Of a stretch of DNA of 64,000 nt, positions 42,863 to 52,764 are shown piece after piece. The number at the start of each line of letters is the position of its first letter. Position 1 is the stretch's first letter. The position numbers and the translations under genes were made by a program. The notes beneath the pieces were generated by a model. It saw nothing but the letters and a program-made list of their open reading frames with translations, made no database searches and was not told the origin of the DNA. Source of the DNA: an uncultured Lachnospiraceae bacterium. Its GTDB lineage: Bacteria; Bacillota; Clostridia; Lachnospirales; Lachnospiraceae. The stretch covers positions 310,001 through 374,000 of the forward strand of contig CAJURQ010000001.1 in assembly GCA_910588955.1 (NCBI GenBank), in the 5' to 3' direction.

Positions 42863-45781
42863 TTATTTTTTACCGCCAACCCTGCGCAGCTTCCTCTTCC
42901 ACTTCGCCCATGTCGTTTTCTGGTAGAAGAACACCGCCATCGCCGCGAAGAACAGCCCTGCGCCGAGGAAATACTTGGGATGAACACTGTAATCTCCGGT
43001 ATCGGGTGATACATCCTTCTTTCCTAAGGAGGTAAATACCGCCTGCCCGTCCCTCACGTCCGCCACCGCCGGACCTGTACCGTAACTATAAATACCGTAC
43101 GCCGAGAAATGCGACGCTTGGAATGTTACCGCATCCTTGCCGTCCATAGAAACAATCCGGCTGTCCACCTCCTCGAGCTGCCCGTCCACGTCCAAGCACA
43201 CCACATGCATATTTTCCTGTAATACGCCGCTGGGCAGTGGCATGGTGATCTCCACCCGCTGTTTCCCGAGTCCGGTGATAGGTACGTCGGTCGTCGTCTC
43301 TGTCATGGTAATATCATAAGCATGCAGGGAATGCGGCAGTTTATTGCCGTAGATCGACTTATACACATCCCCGATCTTTGCCATCGCCTCTTCGCTGTCG
43401 GCAATATCTATCCGGTAAGAACCCTCACCGCCCTCCATAACCGCTGTCACTATGCCGTCACGCGGTATGGAGTAGCTGTTATTCTTTACAGTAATACCGT
43501 TTTGCGCATCCTCGCGCTCCGCGTCCAGAAGCGTTTCCTTACCCGCCTCCAGCGTATAGGTACGCCCGTCTATCTCCACGGTTTCCCCGGGACCGGGACC
43601 GCCGCCCCGCCTTGCAAGGATGGTGAGTATACCGCTGTCCTCCGGCTGCTCCGCGGTCTCCGCTTCCGCGACTTCCTTTGCCGAATCCTCCGGCGCACCG
43701 TCCTGCTCTTCCTCCGCAGTCTCGTCCGCCGCTTTACCTTTTCGACAGATTACACCCATAAAATCGCCGCCTGCCCTCGACAGACAAGTGCCCGTCAAAT
43801 CGGTTACGCCTGCCGGAATCACGGCAACGCGGGTGCCCGTAAATACCTGCCCCCTGTAAGTGTCCCGATAAAGCTTCGTGGATGTATTTTCAAAGGAGCG
43901 TACCGGAAGCTGCTCTCCCGCAAAATAGATCACGCCATCCTTTATCTTCCCATTATCAAAAGCGCGAAGCCCGATCTGCTCCACGGACGCAGGAATAGTA
44001 ACTGTTCTGATCGGACAGCCCGCGAAAGCTCTGTCTCGTATCTGCCGCACGCCCTCCGCGCCGCTAAACGCCGTCAAATTTACACAGTCCTCAAAAGCGC
44101 CCTCCCCGACCACTGAAACGCTGTCCGGTATGTGTACGCTCTCCACACTGCTCAAGCCCTTAAACGCCTCCGGACCGATCGTCTTCACAGAATCCGGAAT
44201 CGACACCGCGCCGCCCTTTCCTCTGTATGCCAGCAGAATGCCGTCTCCGACGATCAGAAATTCACCTGCCTCGCCCGCATTCGACTTCCATCCGGAAAGC
44301 CACGGCGTCTTGTCAAAAGCGGAGACGCCAATCTCCCTCACACTGTTCGGGATGACCACATCAGTCAACCCATCGCAGTGATAAAATGCTGCATAGCCGA
44401 TCTCCTCCACGCCTTCCGGAATCCTGACCGTGTTCAATGCGGATCTCGCGTAGGCAAACTCACCGATCCGACGGATGCCGCCCGGTATGTCGCAGGACGT
44501 CATATCATCATTATAATAAGCCTGCGCCGCTATGATCTCACCGTTCACAACCGTATATTTCGGGAAAGAACCGCCCTTTGCGTCCTCTGAACCTTCCAGT
44601 CCCGGAATGGTGTCCAGATCAGGCTCTTCCACCACCGGCTCACCGCCCAGAATCTCCCCGGTACCTCCCACATTAACAGTAGCTTTGGCGTTGTCCACCA
44701 GCACATAGACCTCCCGCCCTACAACGCGGGATTTCCCCTTCACACGGGAATCGTCCTCCTCCGCCTCCATGGCGTTCATATGGGTCACCTCATGGTAGTA
44801 ATCCACAGGTCCCACAATCGGCGCTTCCCCCTCCGCCACATCATTTTCACTGACTGTTCCGGGAATCGGCGCTTCCTCATACTCTGACACGTCAATGTCG
44901 TCTAAAACAAGCGACTGCGCAAAGCTCTTCGCATAAGAACCTGCCTCCGCATGGATATTCAGCTTCGTACAGCCGTCGAAAGCGGTAGAATGGATCGTGC
45001 TGACTGAAATCGGAATCGTAATATCGCGAAGCCTCACACAGTCCTCAAACGCCTTCATATCGATTCTGTTCGCAGAGAACGGAATCGAAACTTCTTTCAA
45101 ATTTTTACAGTTGGAAAATGCGTAACCCGAGATCTCCGACACACTGCCGCTGATGGTCACACTCTGCAAATTGTAATCTCCCCAGAAAGTGTAGGGTCTG
45201 ATTTTATTCACGGAAGACGGCATACTGTAGGAATCCGCTTTTCTGCCCGCAAGCACCTGATAGAGCACATCCCTGCCTTTTTTATTATAGATCGCGCCGT
45301 CGTCGCAGACAAAATACGGGTTGTCACTGCTGAAGTTTACGGACGATAAGCTGTAATCTCCTGCAAAAACACCATTTCCGAGACTCTTAAGCCCTGTGCC
45401 GACAGACACGTTTCTCAGGGAAGGGCAATCGGAAAATGCCGCATTTTCGATGGTCTCCACGCTGTCGGGAACCGTCACGCTCTCCAGATTGGCGCAATCG
45501 GAAAAAGCCCTCGCGCCAATGACCTCCACCTCGTCACCCAAAGTGACGCTGCGCACATAGTCATTCCCCGCGAAGGCTTCCGCCTCAATCTTTTTTACCT
45601 GATTGGAAAGAGACACGTTCTCAGCCGTGCCGTTATATTTCACTAATGTAGTTCCATCCATATTAAAATCAGATGCGGCGGAGGAATCCTCCGCCTCCAC
45701 ATCTGATACAGGAATCTGTGTCACGACAATCGCTGTCACTAAGAGCAGCGTGCCGATCAGCTTTCTTAACTGTTTCCCCAT
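42863..45781 (-). CDS. BspA-type leucine-rich surface protein with sortase signal (SPDTGD)
   Basis: About 972 residues. A signal peptide (residues 1-33; ATAIVVTQIPVSDVEA) precedes BspA/LRR_5 repeats (about 45-290 and 415-640) such as IGARAFSDCANLESVTVPDSVETI. A C-terminal domain (about 760-910) follows. The end reads SPDTGDYSVHPKYFL, a hydrophobic helix and a basic tail: a cell-wall sorting signal that fits the (S/P)PxTG type of clostridial class B sortases. ATG 45781 has AGGAGG 7 nt upstream. It is 27 bp after the larger paralogue and 5.7 kb downstream of the sortase. Confidence 0.88.
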   Translation of the reverse strand: MGKQLRKLIGTLLLVTAIVVTQIPVSDVEAEDSSAASDFNMDGTTLVKYNGTAENVSLSNQVKKIEAEAFAGNDYVRSVTLGDEVEVIGARAFSDCANLESVTVPDSVETIENAAFSDCPSLRNVSVGTGLKSLGNGVFAGDYSLSSVNFSSDNPYFVCDDGAIYNKKGRDVLYQVLAGRKADSYSMPSSVNKIRPYTFWGDYNLQSVTISGSVSEISGYAFSNCKNLKEVSIPFSANRIDMKAFEDCVRLRDITIPISVSTIHSTAFDGCTKLNIHAEAGSYAKSFAQSLVLDDIDVSEYEEAPIPGTVSENDVAEGEAPIVGPVDYYHEVTHMNAMEAEEDDSRVKGKSRVVGREVYVLVDNAKATVNVGGTGEILGGEPVVEEPDLDTIPGLEGSEDAKGGSFPKYTVVNGEIIAAQAYYNDDMTSCDIPGGIRRIGEFAYARSALNTVRIPEGVEEIGYAAFYHCDGLTDVVIPNSVREIGVSAFDKTPWLSGWKSNAGEAGEFLIVGDGILLAYRGKGGAVSIPDSVKTIGPEAFKGLSSVESVHIPDSVSVVGEGAFEDCVNLTAFSGAEGVRQIRDRAFAGCPIRTVTIPASVEQIGLRAFDNGKIKDGVIYFAGEQLPVRSFENTSTKLYRDTYRGQVFTGTRVAVIPAGVTDLTGTCLSRAGGDFMGVICRKGKAADETAEEEQDGAPEDSAKEVAEAETAEQPEDSGILTILARRGGGPGPGETVEIDGRTYTLEAGKETLLDAEREDAQNGITVKNNSYSIPRDGIVTAVMEGGEGSYRIDIADSEEAMAKIGDVYKSIYGNKLPHSLHAYDITMTETTTDVPITGLGKQRVEITMPLPSGVLQENMHVVCLDVDGQLEEVDSRIVSMDGKDAVTFQASHFSAYGIYSYGTGPAVADVRDGQAVFTSLGKKDVSPDTGDYSVHPKYFLGAGLFFAAMAVFFYQKTTWAKWKRKLRRVGGKK

Positions 45782-45808
45782 AGGATTCCTCCTCGGGATC
45801 ATCATCCC

Positions 45809-48800
45809 TTATGCCTTTGCCTTCACCTTTTTGTCCTTTTTGAGGAACAAAATGATCGACAGACAAGCCAGCCCGAGCGATAAGAACCACTTCGGATGAA
45901 TCGGGTCACCGGTCTTAGGCGTCACGTCAAGCTCACCTGCCACCAGATTTCCGGTGTCCACATAAATCGTATAAGGCGAGAAGTGCTCCGCACGGAAACG
46001 GATACAAGGAACACCGTTTATCGTGGTAAAGTTCTCATTCAGGCTTTCTAACTGATCGCCGTTAATTACCGCACCCGCCATATTATTGCCGCCGTAAGCC
46101 ACAAGAGAATCCGGAATCGGGATTGTGATGTCTACAGACAATCCTGTGGTATCCGTAATCTTTGTGGTTCCGGTAGAGTCGTAAAGACTGATATCCATCG
46201 CATAGTACAGAATATTGTCCAGCGTACCGTACTTGTTCGTGAGGGCTGCCGCTACCGCGCGCGTCGCCTCATCCGTCTCGGAAATCTTCACGATAAAGTT
46301 ATCCGAAGAACCGTTCGTATTTGCCGTCGCCAGATCTCTGTTGGAAATGCCCGGCTTATCTATATCGACTCTCGTACTGCCGTTTCCGTTTGTCGTGCCT
46401 GTGTTATTGCCGGTATTTCCGGTTCCGCCACCGCCGCCGGTGTTCACCGCTACTGTCGGCGTCGCCGGAGCCTCCACATAATTCGCCTTAACCGTCACGT
46501 TGTTTGCCGGCATGGTAAATGTCGTCGTGGTCATAGTCGTGCTTGCCAAAGCAACACCATTCGACTCTGTCGTCCACTTCTCAAACCGCATACCTTCCGC
46601 AGGCATATAGCAGGAGATAATGACTACCGTGCCCGGCGAATAGCTGCCGGAACCACTGCCGCCTTCCACAAATACCGTAAACTGTCCCACTGCGCTCGTT
46701 GTGGAAGAAGAACTTGTGGAGCTGCTGGAGGTAGAACTGCTGCTACTGCTGCTCTTGTTAGACGATGAATTTTTACTGCTGTTAGATGATCCACCGCTGG
46801 TAGAACCCCGGCTTGTAGAGCCACCGCTGGTAGAGCCGCCGCTGGTAGAGCCACCGCTGGTATTTCCGTTACCTCCGTTCTGCCCGAATAGCGCAAGCAC
46901 CGTCATATTCCGGTTAATAATCGTCTCAGGTGTCCATACCTCACCTGTATCCGTCCTGAACTCATTCAAGAAACTATAGCCATCCTCAGTCGGATTCGGT
47001 GAAGGTACAGGTGTCGGCAGATCACCGTTCAAAGGATCTGCAAAACTTGTTCCGGGTACAATCAGATATCTGTCGTTATCATCCGCGCCACGTCCGCTGA
47101 ACGTCTGACCGGTACGCCCATGTACAAACTGTACGCTACACTTGCCGTCCACCAGCGTGCCGTCGCTGGTATACTGCGCTACGAAGACAGTCATATCATT
47201 CTCTATCGGATCGTCCGTCGTCTTGCCATCGTCACTCATCCACTTATCGAACTTATAACCCGACCGATGATTTGTTTCATACACAACCTTAGCCGCCGCA
47301 GGGATCGTCTCCTCTGTAAATCTGTACCCCTTATCCACGGTCACCATATCGCCAAGCATCGTGCCATCATAATCATAGAACCATACGCGGAACGCATCCA
47401 ACGGCTCAAATCTAATACCATGCCGATCCGCATACCGCTGCGATGCCGAATCTTCATATGAATAAATGATAAATTTATCTCTCGGCATGAATGCGCTGTC
47501 AGCAATATCTACCTCTCTGCCATAAATTGTCACATTCATAAGAGCGGCATTAGCCGGATTTGTCCGGAGGAATGCATCATCCGCAATCTTGTTCACCGAC
47601 CCCGGCAGAACCATCTGACTAATCCCGTTACAATCCTTGAACGCATTCTTTGGAATCGTCTTTAACCACTGTGCGTCCGAAAGATTGACGGAAAGAATAT
47701 CTTCACACCCTTCAAAGGCGCCTTCCGCAATAGCCGGAAGAAGTGTCACTCCGTCTCCATCCTTATCTGTCTCGCAGACCTCACAAAGGAATGGAATCAG
47801 GCTGTCTGTCGCTGAGGATATCGTATTGACAGAAAGTTCCGCATTACCGCTGCTCGCCCGTCCCCTCGCAAGCAGACACTCAATAATCCGATATCGATCA
47901 TTGCCGTCCGCATCCTTATGCTTTTCATAGAGAATGCCTCTCTCTGCGGGATAATCCGGGCTGCCAACCAGATCAATCAGGTTTTTACAATCCCTAAACG
48001 GCATCTTGCCCACATCTTTTACTGCCGGCATTTCCACTCTGGACAACTGCTCACAGTTATCAAAGGCATAATCCGGAATCGCCGTTACAGAAGTGAGAAT
48101 CACACTCTTAATCGTATCGTTACCTTTTACTGCGCTCTCTCTGTCATCATCATCTTCATAGTCTTTATAGTAACCGCTGAACAGCCCCGGTACCGCGCCG
48201 CCCAATGTAGACGTATACATGGTATCCGCCGGACTATTCTTAATATATTTGTTATAATTATCGCTGTTCTGCTCCATATAAGAGATTACATCGATGGAGT
48301 CTACCCCCGCCGGCACATAGACATCCTGCGTTCCGTGGATAAAATTCCATACCTTCTGCGGTACCTGTTTATATTCCGGCAGCGCGTCATAATCTATCGT
48401 CGGATCCAGATAATTATTATAATTATCCATAAAATTATACGGATGCGCTTCAAAATAAGGTTTCGGATCCGTAGCCGCCTCCGCTATCAGAGGTTTAAAT
48501 AAGAAATCCCCTATCGAAGCCTGGGCGGTTTCCCCTCCATCAGACAGATATGTCTTCCAGCCCCCGTCACAATAAGCCGGGTTGATCCAAGGACCGTACC
48601 GCATTTCCATCGCGTCTTCCATGTCATCAGCTACTATCGTTTCCCCACCAGGCAGCGTCACGGAAGCTTCCACCATACGCCATGCATTATGAATGATCGC
48701 GTACTCCCGCCGCATGGTATTAACCGCTTCGCTGTCCGTATTATAAACCGTGTAGTAATAATACTCCTCCATATCGCGGCAGAAGTCCTGCAGCTCGTCG

Positions 48801-51385
48801 TCTCTGGTCAGATTCTCCAAATCCTGAAGCTTCGGATAATCCAGAAGGGTCACTTCTCCCGTCTTCTGATCAGGCATCACCGTCAGATGCGTTCCCTGTT
48901 CACTGTCCCAGAGACTCTGATAACAGATATTCACCCCGGGAAAAGTCGGACGGTCAGGATCTCTGAGCAGATTGTCTTTATCAGTCGCCAGTTCAAACGG
49001 TCCATATCCCTCCACGATGTCTCCATGGAAAGTAAGATGGTCTCCGGTAGTAACGAAAGCGTTCTCACCGATATTCTCCCGTTTCAGAGCCTCATATCCG
49101 CCGGCAGGCTTCGTAAAGTACACATCATACAGCTTTGAGCAGCCCGCAAAGGCATTCGCTCCAATATTTGTCACGGAATCGCCAATACGCACTTTCTTTA
49201 AGTTTTTCAAATCGCGGAACACGCTGTCCCCAATGGTACTGATAGAATTATTCTTTATCGTAATACTGCGAATCACAGCTCTTAAATCTTCATCCTTAAA
49301 ACATCCTGTGCCGATATTCTTAATCTGAATATCACCGATCTTCTCAGGAATCACCAAATCTACCATGCCTGGATTTCTGGTGATCAGAGCACAGGAAATC
49401 AGAGAGCCGTCCTCGCTTGCCGCATAGCGGTACCTCGTACCGTCTTCACTCTCCAGTGCCATCTCGTAATACAGTTGACCGTCCTTCTCATAGACATAAG
49501 TAATTCCCTTGCCATCTGTTCGGATGGCATCCCATGTACTGGTTCTCGGACCTGACGGCTGTCCGCTGTAAAGTTCCGGTCCATACACACGGAAATCATC
49601 CTCTGTCACATCCTTAAAGAGTTCTTTGTCAAAAGTAGCTGATCCACACTTATCTGAGAACTCTACTCTCTTCAACCCAAAACAATTATAGAAAGTATTG
49701 ACAGGCACTTTTCTGGTATAATTTTCAATATAAACATTCTGCAGCCCCCGCCGGTTCGCAAGGACATAATCGTCCATGGATTCCAATCCCTCACTCGGGA
49801 AATGGAAATCCGTCATCGTATCGCCGCTGGGCGCAGCAATGGCAAATGCGCACTTACCGATCTTTTGAAATACTGTTCTGGCAAAATTCACGGTAGACAG
49901 TCTGGTATCCCCGTAAAAGGCAAAGTCCCCAATCGTACAAGCATCTCCGGTCTCAAAGAACTGCATCTCAGTCAAATCCAGACAGTACGCAAAAGCGCCA
50001 TGTCCGACCGAGCTGACATGCTTCGGCAGATTCAGCTTTGTGTTGATTCCCGACCCGTAAAAGGCTTCCACGCCGATAGTAGCCGTAGGTGAGTTGTCGC
50101 TGAAAGTAACTTCTTTCAGACTCTTACAACCGTAAAACGCCCGGTCCCCTATCGTTATGGCATTACCGATATCCACGCTGGCAATATCCGCTCCCTGAAA
50201 CGCGCTGCGCTCAATCGTTCTCACATACTGGTCGATCTGGATGTTCTTGACATTATGTACATCAGCAAAAGCCCTATAAGCGATGGACGTGATCAAAGTA
50301 TCATCCTGCTCTACCAGATAACCGCCCACATCCTTATAGTTGGAATCCGCCGGCACATTACCGTCGCCGTGAGCCACGTACACACTGCCTTCGTTAGCTG
50401 CCAGTCTTCTGTCAGAGGCAAGCTCCAGATTATAACCCGGCAGCCTGCTAAGGATCCTGTTGTGCTCGCAAAAATATTTTTTCCGATCTGTCTCATTATT
50501 GATATCGGAAGCCGCCCTCTCCAGCGAACCGGGCTTTGTCATGGCATCCGCCGCATCCTTCTGACCTTCCTGCTCCAGCTTCTTATACTCTTCCCAATAC
50601 GTCTTAAACTCCTTGGTATAAGTGTCATAATCTCCGCCAAAATAGGTTTCAAAAAAATGGATGGTTTCCTCATCTAAAAGAACTTCACCTGTCGCCTTAC
50701 TCACGTCTCTATATGTATAGCTAATCTTATTTGTCGGATAGAACAGACTTGTAGGACTTAAATTATCCATCTGCCCGGGAGACAATTTGATCGTCTCTTT
50801 CTCTTCCCCTTCCGGTCCCTTGTCTGTATTTAAGTAGTCCGGATTATTAAAATACAAATTAAAGGCATTCTGATGCACGTTAAAGTAAGAACGGTTCGGC
50901 TGCAGACCAAGATTTACCAGCTCCGCCGGGAACTCGTCGTTATATTTCACCAGTCTTCCCGTTTTATTGCCGGTGGGCTCATACAAAAACTGCCATGTGA
51001 GATAGAGGTTCCCGCCATAAGGGGTCACAATCTCCGTGGGCACCAGCTTCGAAGGATCATTGATGGCATCCATAATATTCCCCTCGACCGCAGCCTTTGC
51101 CGCTGCCAGCGCCGTCTCGTCTGCCGTGCCGTCCTCCTTTTTATACTCCGACTCCGGTTTCGGTAAAACATAGGGATTATTTGTAGAGCCCGTCGGCGTC
51201 CCTTCCTCATATGCCACCGGAGATATTACAGGATCGTCATCTGCACGGGTATCCACCGCCAAGTTCTCCGGCACAGGAATCGCAGCAACAACGACCGCCG
51301 TGATCATCAATACCACCGCGAAACTCCGCCGAACCGTCTTTTTTAATCTTCTCTTAGGCTTCTTCACTGTCGTTTTCTTTGCCAT
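45809..51385 (-). CDS. Giant BspA-type leucine-rich surface protein with sortase signal (TPKTGD)
   Basis: About 1858 residues. After a basic signal peptide (residues 1-45) comes a novel-looking N-terminal region (about 45-340), then LRR_5 blocks (about 350-600, 690-790, 1090-1380; e.g. IGDRAFYGCKSLKEVTF). InlB-type repeats (about 1395-1480 and 1570-1640) flank a Ser/Gly linker (about 1505-1570) encoded by 15-bp tandem repeats. The end is VTPKTGDPIHPKWFL, hydrophobic helix, KKDKKVKAKA. BspA repeats elsewhere bind host matrix or cells; the ligand here is unknown. The ATG at 51385 is preferred over 51400. Confidence 0.9.
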   Translation of the reverse strand: MAKKTTVKKPKRRLKKTVRRSFAVVLMITAVVVAAIPVPENLAVDTRADDDPVISPVAYEEGTPTGSTNNPYVLPKPESEYKKEDGTADETALAAAKAAVEGNIMDAINDPSKLVPTEIVTPYGGNLYLTWQFLYEPTGNKTGRLVKYNDEFPAELVNLGLQPNRSYFNVHQNAFNLYFNNPDYLNTDKGPEGEEKETIKLSPGQMDNLSPTSLFYPTNKISYTYRDVSKATGEVLLDEETIHFFETYFGGDYDTYTKEFKTYWEEYKKLEQEGQKDAADAMTKPGSLERAASDINNETDRKKYFCEHNRILSRLPGYNLELASDRRLAANEGSVYVAHGDGNVPADSNYKDVGGYLVEQDDTLITSIAYRAFADVHNVKNIQIDQYVRTIERSAFQGADIASVDIGNAITIGDRAFYGCKSLKEVTFSDNSPTATIGVEAFYGSGINTKLNLPKHVSSVGHGAFAYCLDLTEMQFFETGDACTIGDFAFYGDTRLSTVNFARTVFQKIGKCAFAIAAPSGDTMTDFHFPSEGLESMDDYVLANRRGLQNVYIENYTRKVPVNTFYNCFGLKRVEFSDKCGSATFDKELFKDVTEDDFRVYGPELYSGQPSGPRTSTWDAIRTDGKGITYVYEKDGQLYYEMALESEDGTRYRYAASEDGSLISCALITRNPGMVDLVIPEKIGDIQIKNIGTGCFKDEDLRAVIRSITIKNNSISTIGDSVFRDLKNLKKVRIGDSVTNIGANAFAGCSKLYDVYFTKPAGGYEALKRENIGENAFVTTGDHLTFHGDIVEGYGPFELATDKDNLLRDPDRPTFPGVNICYQSLWDSEQGTHLTVMPDQKTGEVTLLDYPKLQDLENLTRDDELQDFCRDMEEYYYYTVYNTDSEAVNTMRREYAIIHNAWRMVEASVTLPGGETIVADDMEDAMEMRYGPWINPAYCDGGWKTYLSDGGETAQASIGDFLFKPLIAEAATDPKPYFEAHPYNFMDNYNNYLDPTIDYDALPEYKQVPQKVWNFIHGTQDVYVPAGVDSIDVISYMEQNSDNYNKYIKNSPADTMYTSTLGGAVPGLFSGYYKDYEDDDDRESAVKGNDTIKSVILTSVTAIPDYAFDNCEQLSRVEMPAVKDVGKMPFRDCKNLIDLVGSPDYPAERGILYEKHKDADGNDRYRIIECLLARGRASSGNAELSVNTISSATDSLIPFLCEVCETDKDGDGVTLLPAIAEGAFEGCEDILSVNLSDAQWLKTIPKNAFKDCNGISQMVLPGSVNKIADDAFLRTNPANAALMNVTIYGREVDIADSAFMPRDKFIIYSYEDSASQRYADRHGIRFEPLDAFRVWFYDYDGTMLGDMVTVDKGYRFTEETIPAAAKVVYETNHRSGYKFDKWMSDDGKTTDDPIENDMTVFVAQYTSDGTLVDGKCSVQFVHGRTGQTFSGRGADDNDRYLIVPGTSFADPLNGDLPTPVPSPNPTEDGYSFLNEFRTDTGEVWTPETIINRNMTVLALFGQNGGNGNTSGGSTSGGSTSGGSTSRGSTSGGSSNSSKNSSSNKSSSSSSSTSSSSTSSSSTTSAVGQFTVFVEGGSGSGSYSPGTVVIISCYMPAEGMRFEKWTTESNGVALASTTMTTTTFTMPANNVTVKANYVEAPATPTVAVNTGGGGGTGNTGNNTGTTNGNGSTRVDIDKPGISNRDLATANTNGSSDNFIVKISETDEATRAVAAALTNKYGTLDNILYYAMDISLYDSTGTTKITDTTGLSVDITIPIPDSLVAYGGNNMAGAVINGDQLESLNENFTTINGVPCIRFRAEHFSPYTIYVDTGNLVAGELDVTPKTGDPIHPKWFLSLGLACLSIILFLKKDKKVKAKA
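46791..46865 (-). repeat. 15-bp tandem repeat encoding Gly/Ser linker
   Basis: Five consecutive 15-bp units of CCACCGCTGGTAGAG type (46791, 46806, 46821, 46836, 46851) with small variations, encoding SGGST-like pentapeptides. Such repeats can expand or contract by slippage, changing linker length between strains. Adjacent serine codons are also repetitive. Confidence 0.8.
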
Positions 51386-51447
51386 GGTGTCTCTCCCCAT
51401 TTCCTTTACACATTCTGATTTTATCTGTATGAACCGGCTCCTGCCTG

Positions 51448-52638
51448 TCAGCCGACCCTCTTTGCCACTACCACAAACCTGCCGTCGGTCTCGGAGCTGT
51501 CACATGTAGACAAAGTCAAAAGCTCATCTCCGTAGCTCGCCGTCACACCAGTATCATACAGGGACAGCGCCGCCATCTCCTGCATGTTGGAGTTAAATTC
51601 CGTCTCGGAAGCGGCATCCAGAAACTGATAATACTTAAACACCACTTCATCCTCATTGTAAATTCTAGAGCGGAACACATACATCACCTCGTAAGTGCCC
51701 TTCTCATAAATCGTGTCAAACTGGATCCGAGAATGTTTCTGCGCATACTCCTTACTACTGTAGCTGTTTAAATTACCAAACATCTTTCCGGATTTCATAT
51801 GATGTCCATATATGATCAAATTGGTATTCCTGTGTACCACGTCACAGTCTTTATCGAGGAACAAGCTCCCGTTTTTGTCGTACTCCTGATTGAAATTGTG
51901 ATCCAGATAATACTCGTTATTGACCGTCTGCATCACCGGATAATCTATAACTGTATCGTCAATTTTAAGCCATCCGATTAGCCTTTTGTTCTTATTATAC
52001 AGTGTCTGGTACTCCTCCAGTACTTCCAGCTCTATCTCCTCTTCCTCTGTATAATGAATAATCACTCCCTGAAAAAGACTGCCTGTCAGGGAACTGTCCC
52101 CCTTGAGCTGGGCGAGATCCGCATAATCCATCTTATTTTTTTCTGCAAAATACGAATACACACCGAAATAGCCAAAACAGCCCACTGCAACGACACTACA
52201 GAGAATAACCAGAAGTTTGCGGCGTCTGTCACGCTTTTTTATCTGCGCAAGAATCGCCTTCTGCATATCGGCATCATAATCATCCAAAGAGACCTTCTCC
52301 GGCTTCCGTTTTTCTTTTTTGCTCTGTTTTGACTTTACCTGCTTATTTTTTGCCTTTTGCTTTCTCTTTTTACCTGCCGGAAGTCTGCTGTTCTTGTTAT
52401 AGCCCTCTTTCTTGTACTTTTCAGCGAGCTCGAAAACTTCATCGTCAAAATCGTTTCCGACAACCGTCTCAAAACGGTACTTTCCGGCCTGCATATCAGA
52501 ATACAGGGTAATGACCTCACCCGGCTGCTCCATGTCAACCTGAGAGCGAATCTTCTGAATGCATTCCTGATCCCGGAGAGCGGCTTTATACTCCGCCTCC
52601 GTTCTCAGTCTTCTCCCAGCAACTTGAAACCCCGTCAT
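51448..52638 (-). CDS. srtB: Class B sortase with long cytoplasmic N-terminal extension
   Basis: 396 residues. Residues 1-135 are soluble and charged, followed by one membrane segment (about 140-162) and an extracellular sortase domain: NLIIYGHHMKSGKMFG (catalytic His), TLSTCDSSETDGRFVVVAKRV (catalytic Cys and Arg). Class B is indicated by GWLKIDDTVIDYPVMQ and YLDHNFN. SrtB enzymes usually have a short N-terminal anchor, so the 135-residue extension is atypical. Sortases cleave xPxTG and attach the protein to peptidoglycan. The two following genes supply matching signals. Confidence 0.93.
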   Translation of the reverse strand: MTGFQVAGRRLRTEAEYKAALRDQECIQKIRSQVDMEQPGEVITLYSDMQAGKYRFETVVGNDFDDEVFELAEKYKKEGYNKNSRLPAGKKRKQKAKNKQVKSKQSKKEKRKPEKVSLDDYDADMQKAILAQIKKRDRRRKLLVILCSVVAVGCFGYFGVYSYFAEKNKMDYADLAQLKGDSSLTGSLFQGVIIHYTEEEEIELEVLEEYQTLYNKNKRLIGWLKIDDTVIDYPVMQTVNNEYYLDHNFNQEYDKNGSLFLDKDCDVVHRNTNLIIYGHHMKSGKMFGNLNSYSSKEYAQKHSRIQFDTIYEKGTYEVMYVFRSRIYNEDEVVFKYYQFLDAASETEFNSNMQEMAALSLYDTGVTASYGDELLTLSTCDSSETDGRFVVVAKRVG

Positions 52639-52722
52639 ATAGGGATCGCTCCTTCACAACATACTACATATAGTCGCAAAATTTTCTCCCCGCATGTTTA
52701 TCATACACATGCATACACTTCT

Positions 52723-52750
52723 ATTTTACTCATTTATGAAAATTATGCAA
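52723..52750 (-). promoter_or_regulatory. Promoter of the sortase-surface protein operon
   Basis: On the minus strand TTGCAT (52750-52745) is followed after 16 nt by TAAAAT (52728-52723), about 85 bp before the sortase ATG. Confidence 0.5.
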
Positions 52751-52764
52751 GCATTTTACAAGAA

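Noticed and set aside
46791..46865. CRISPR-like array
   Set aside because: The 15-bp repeats have no spacers and encode in-frame Gly/Ser units.
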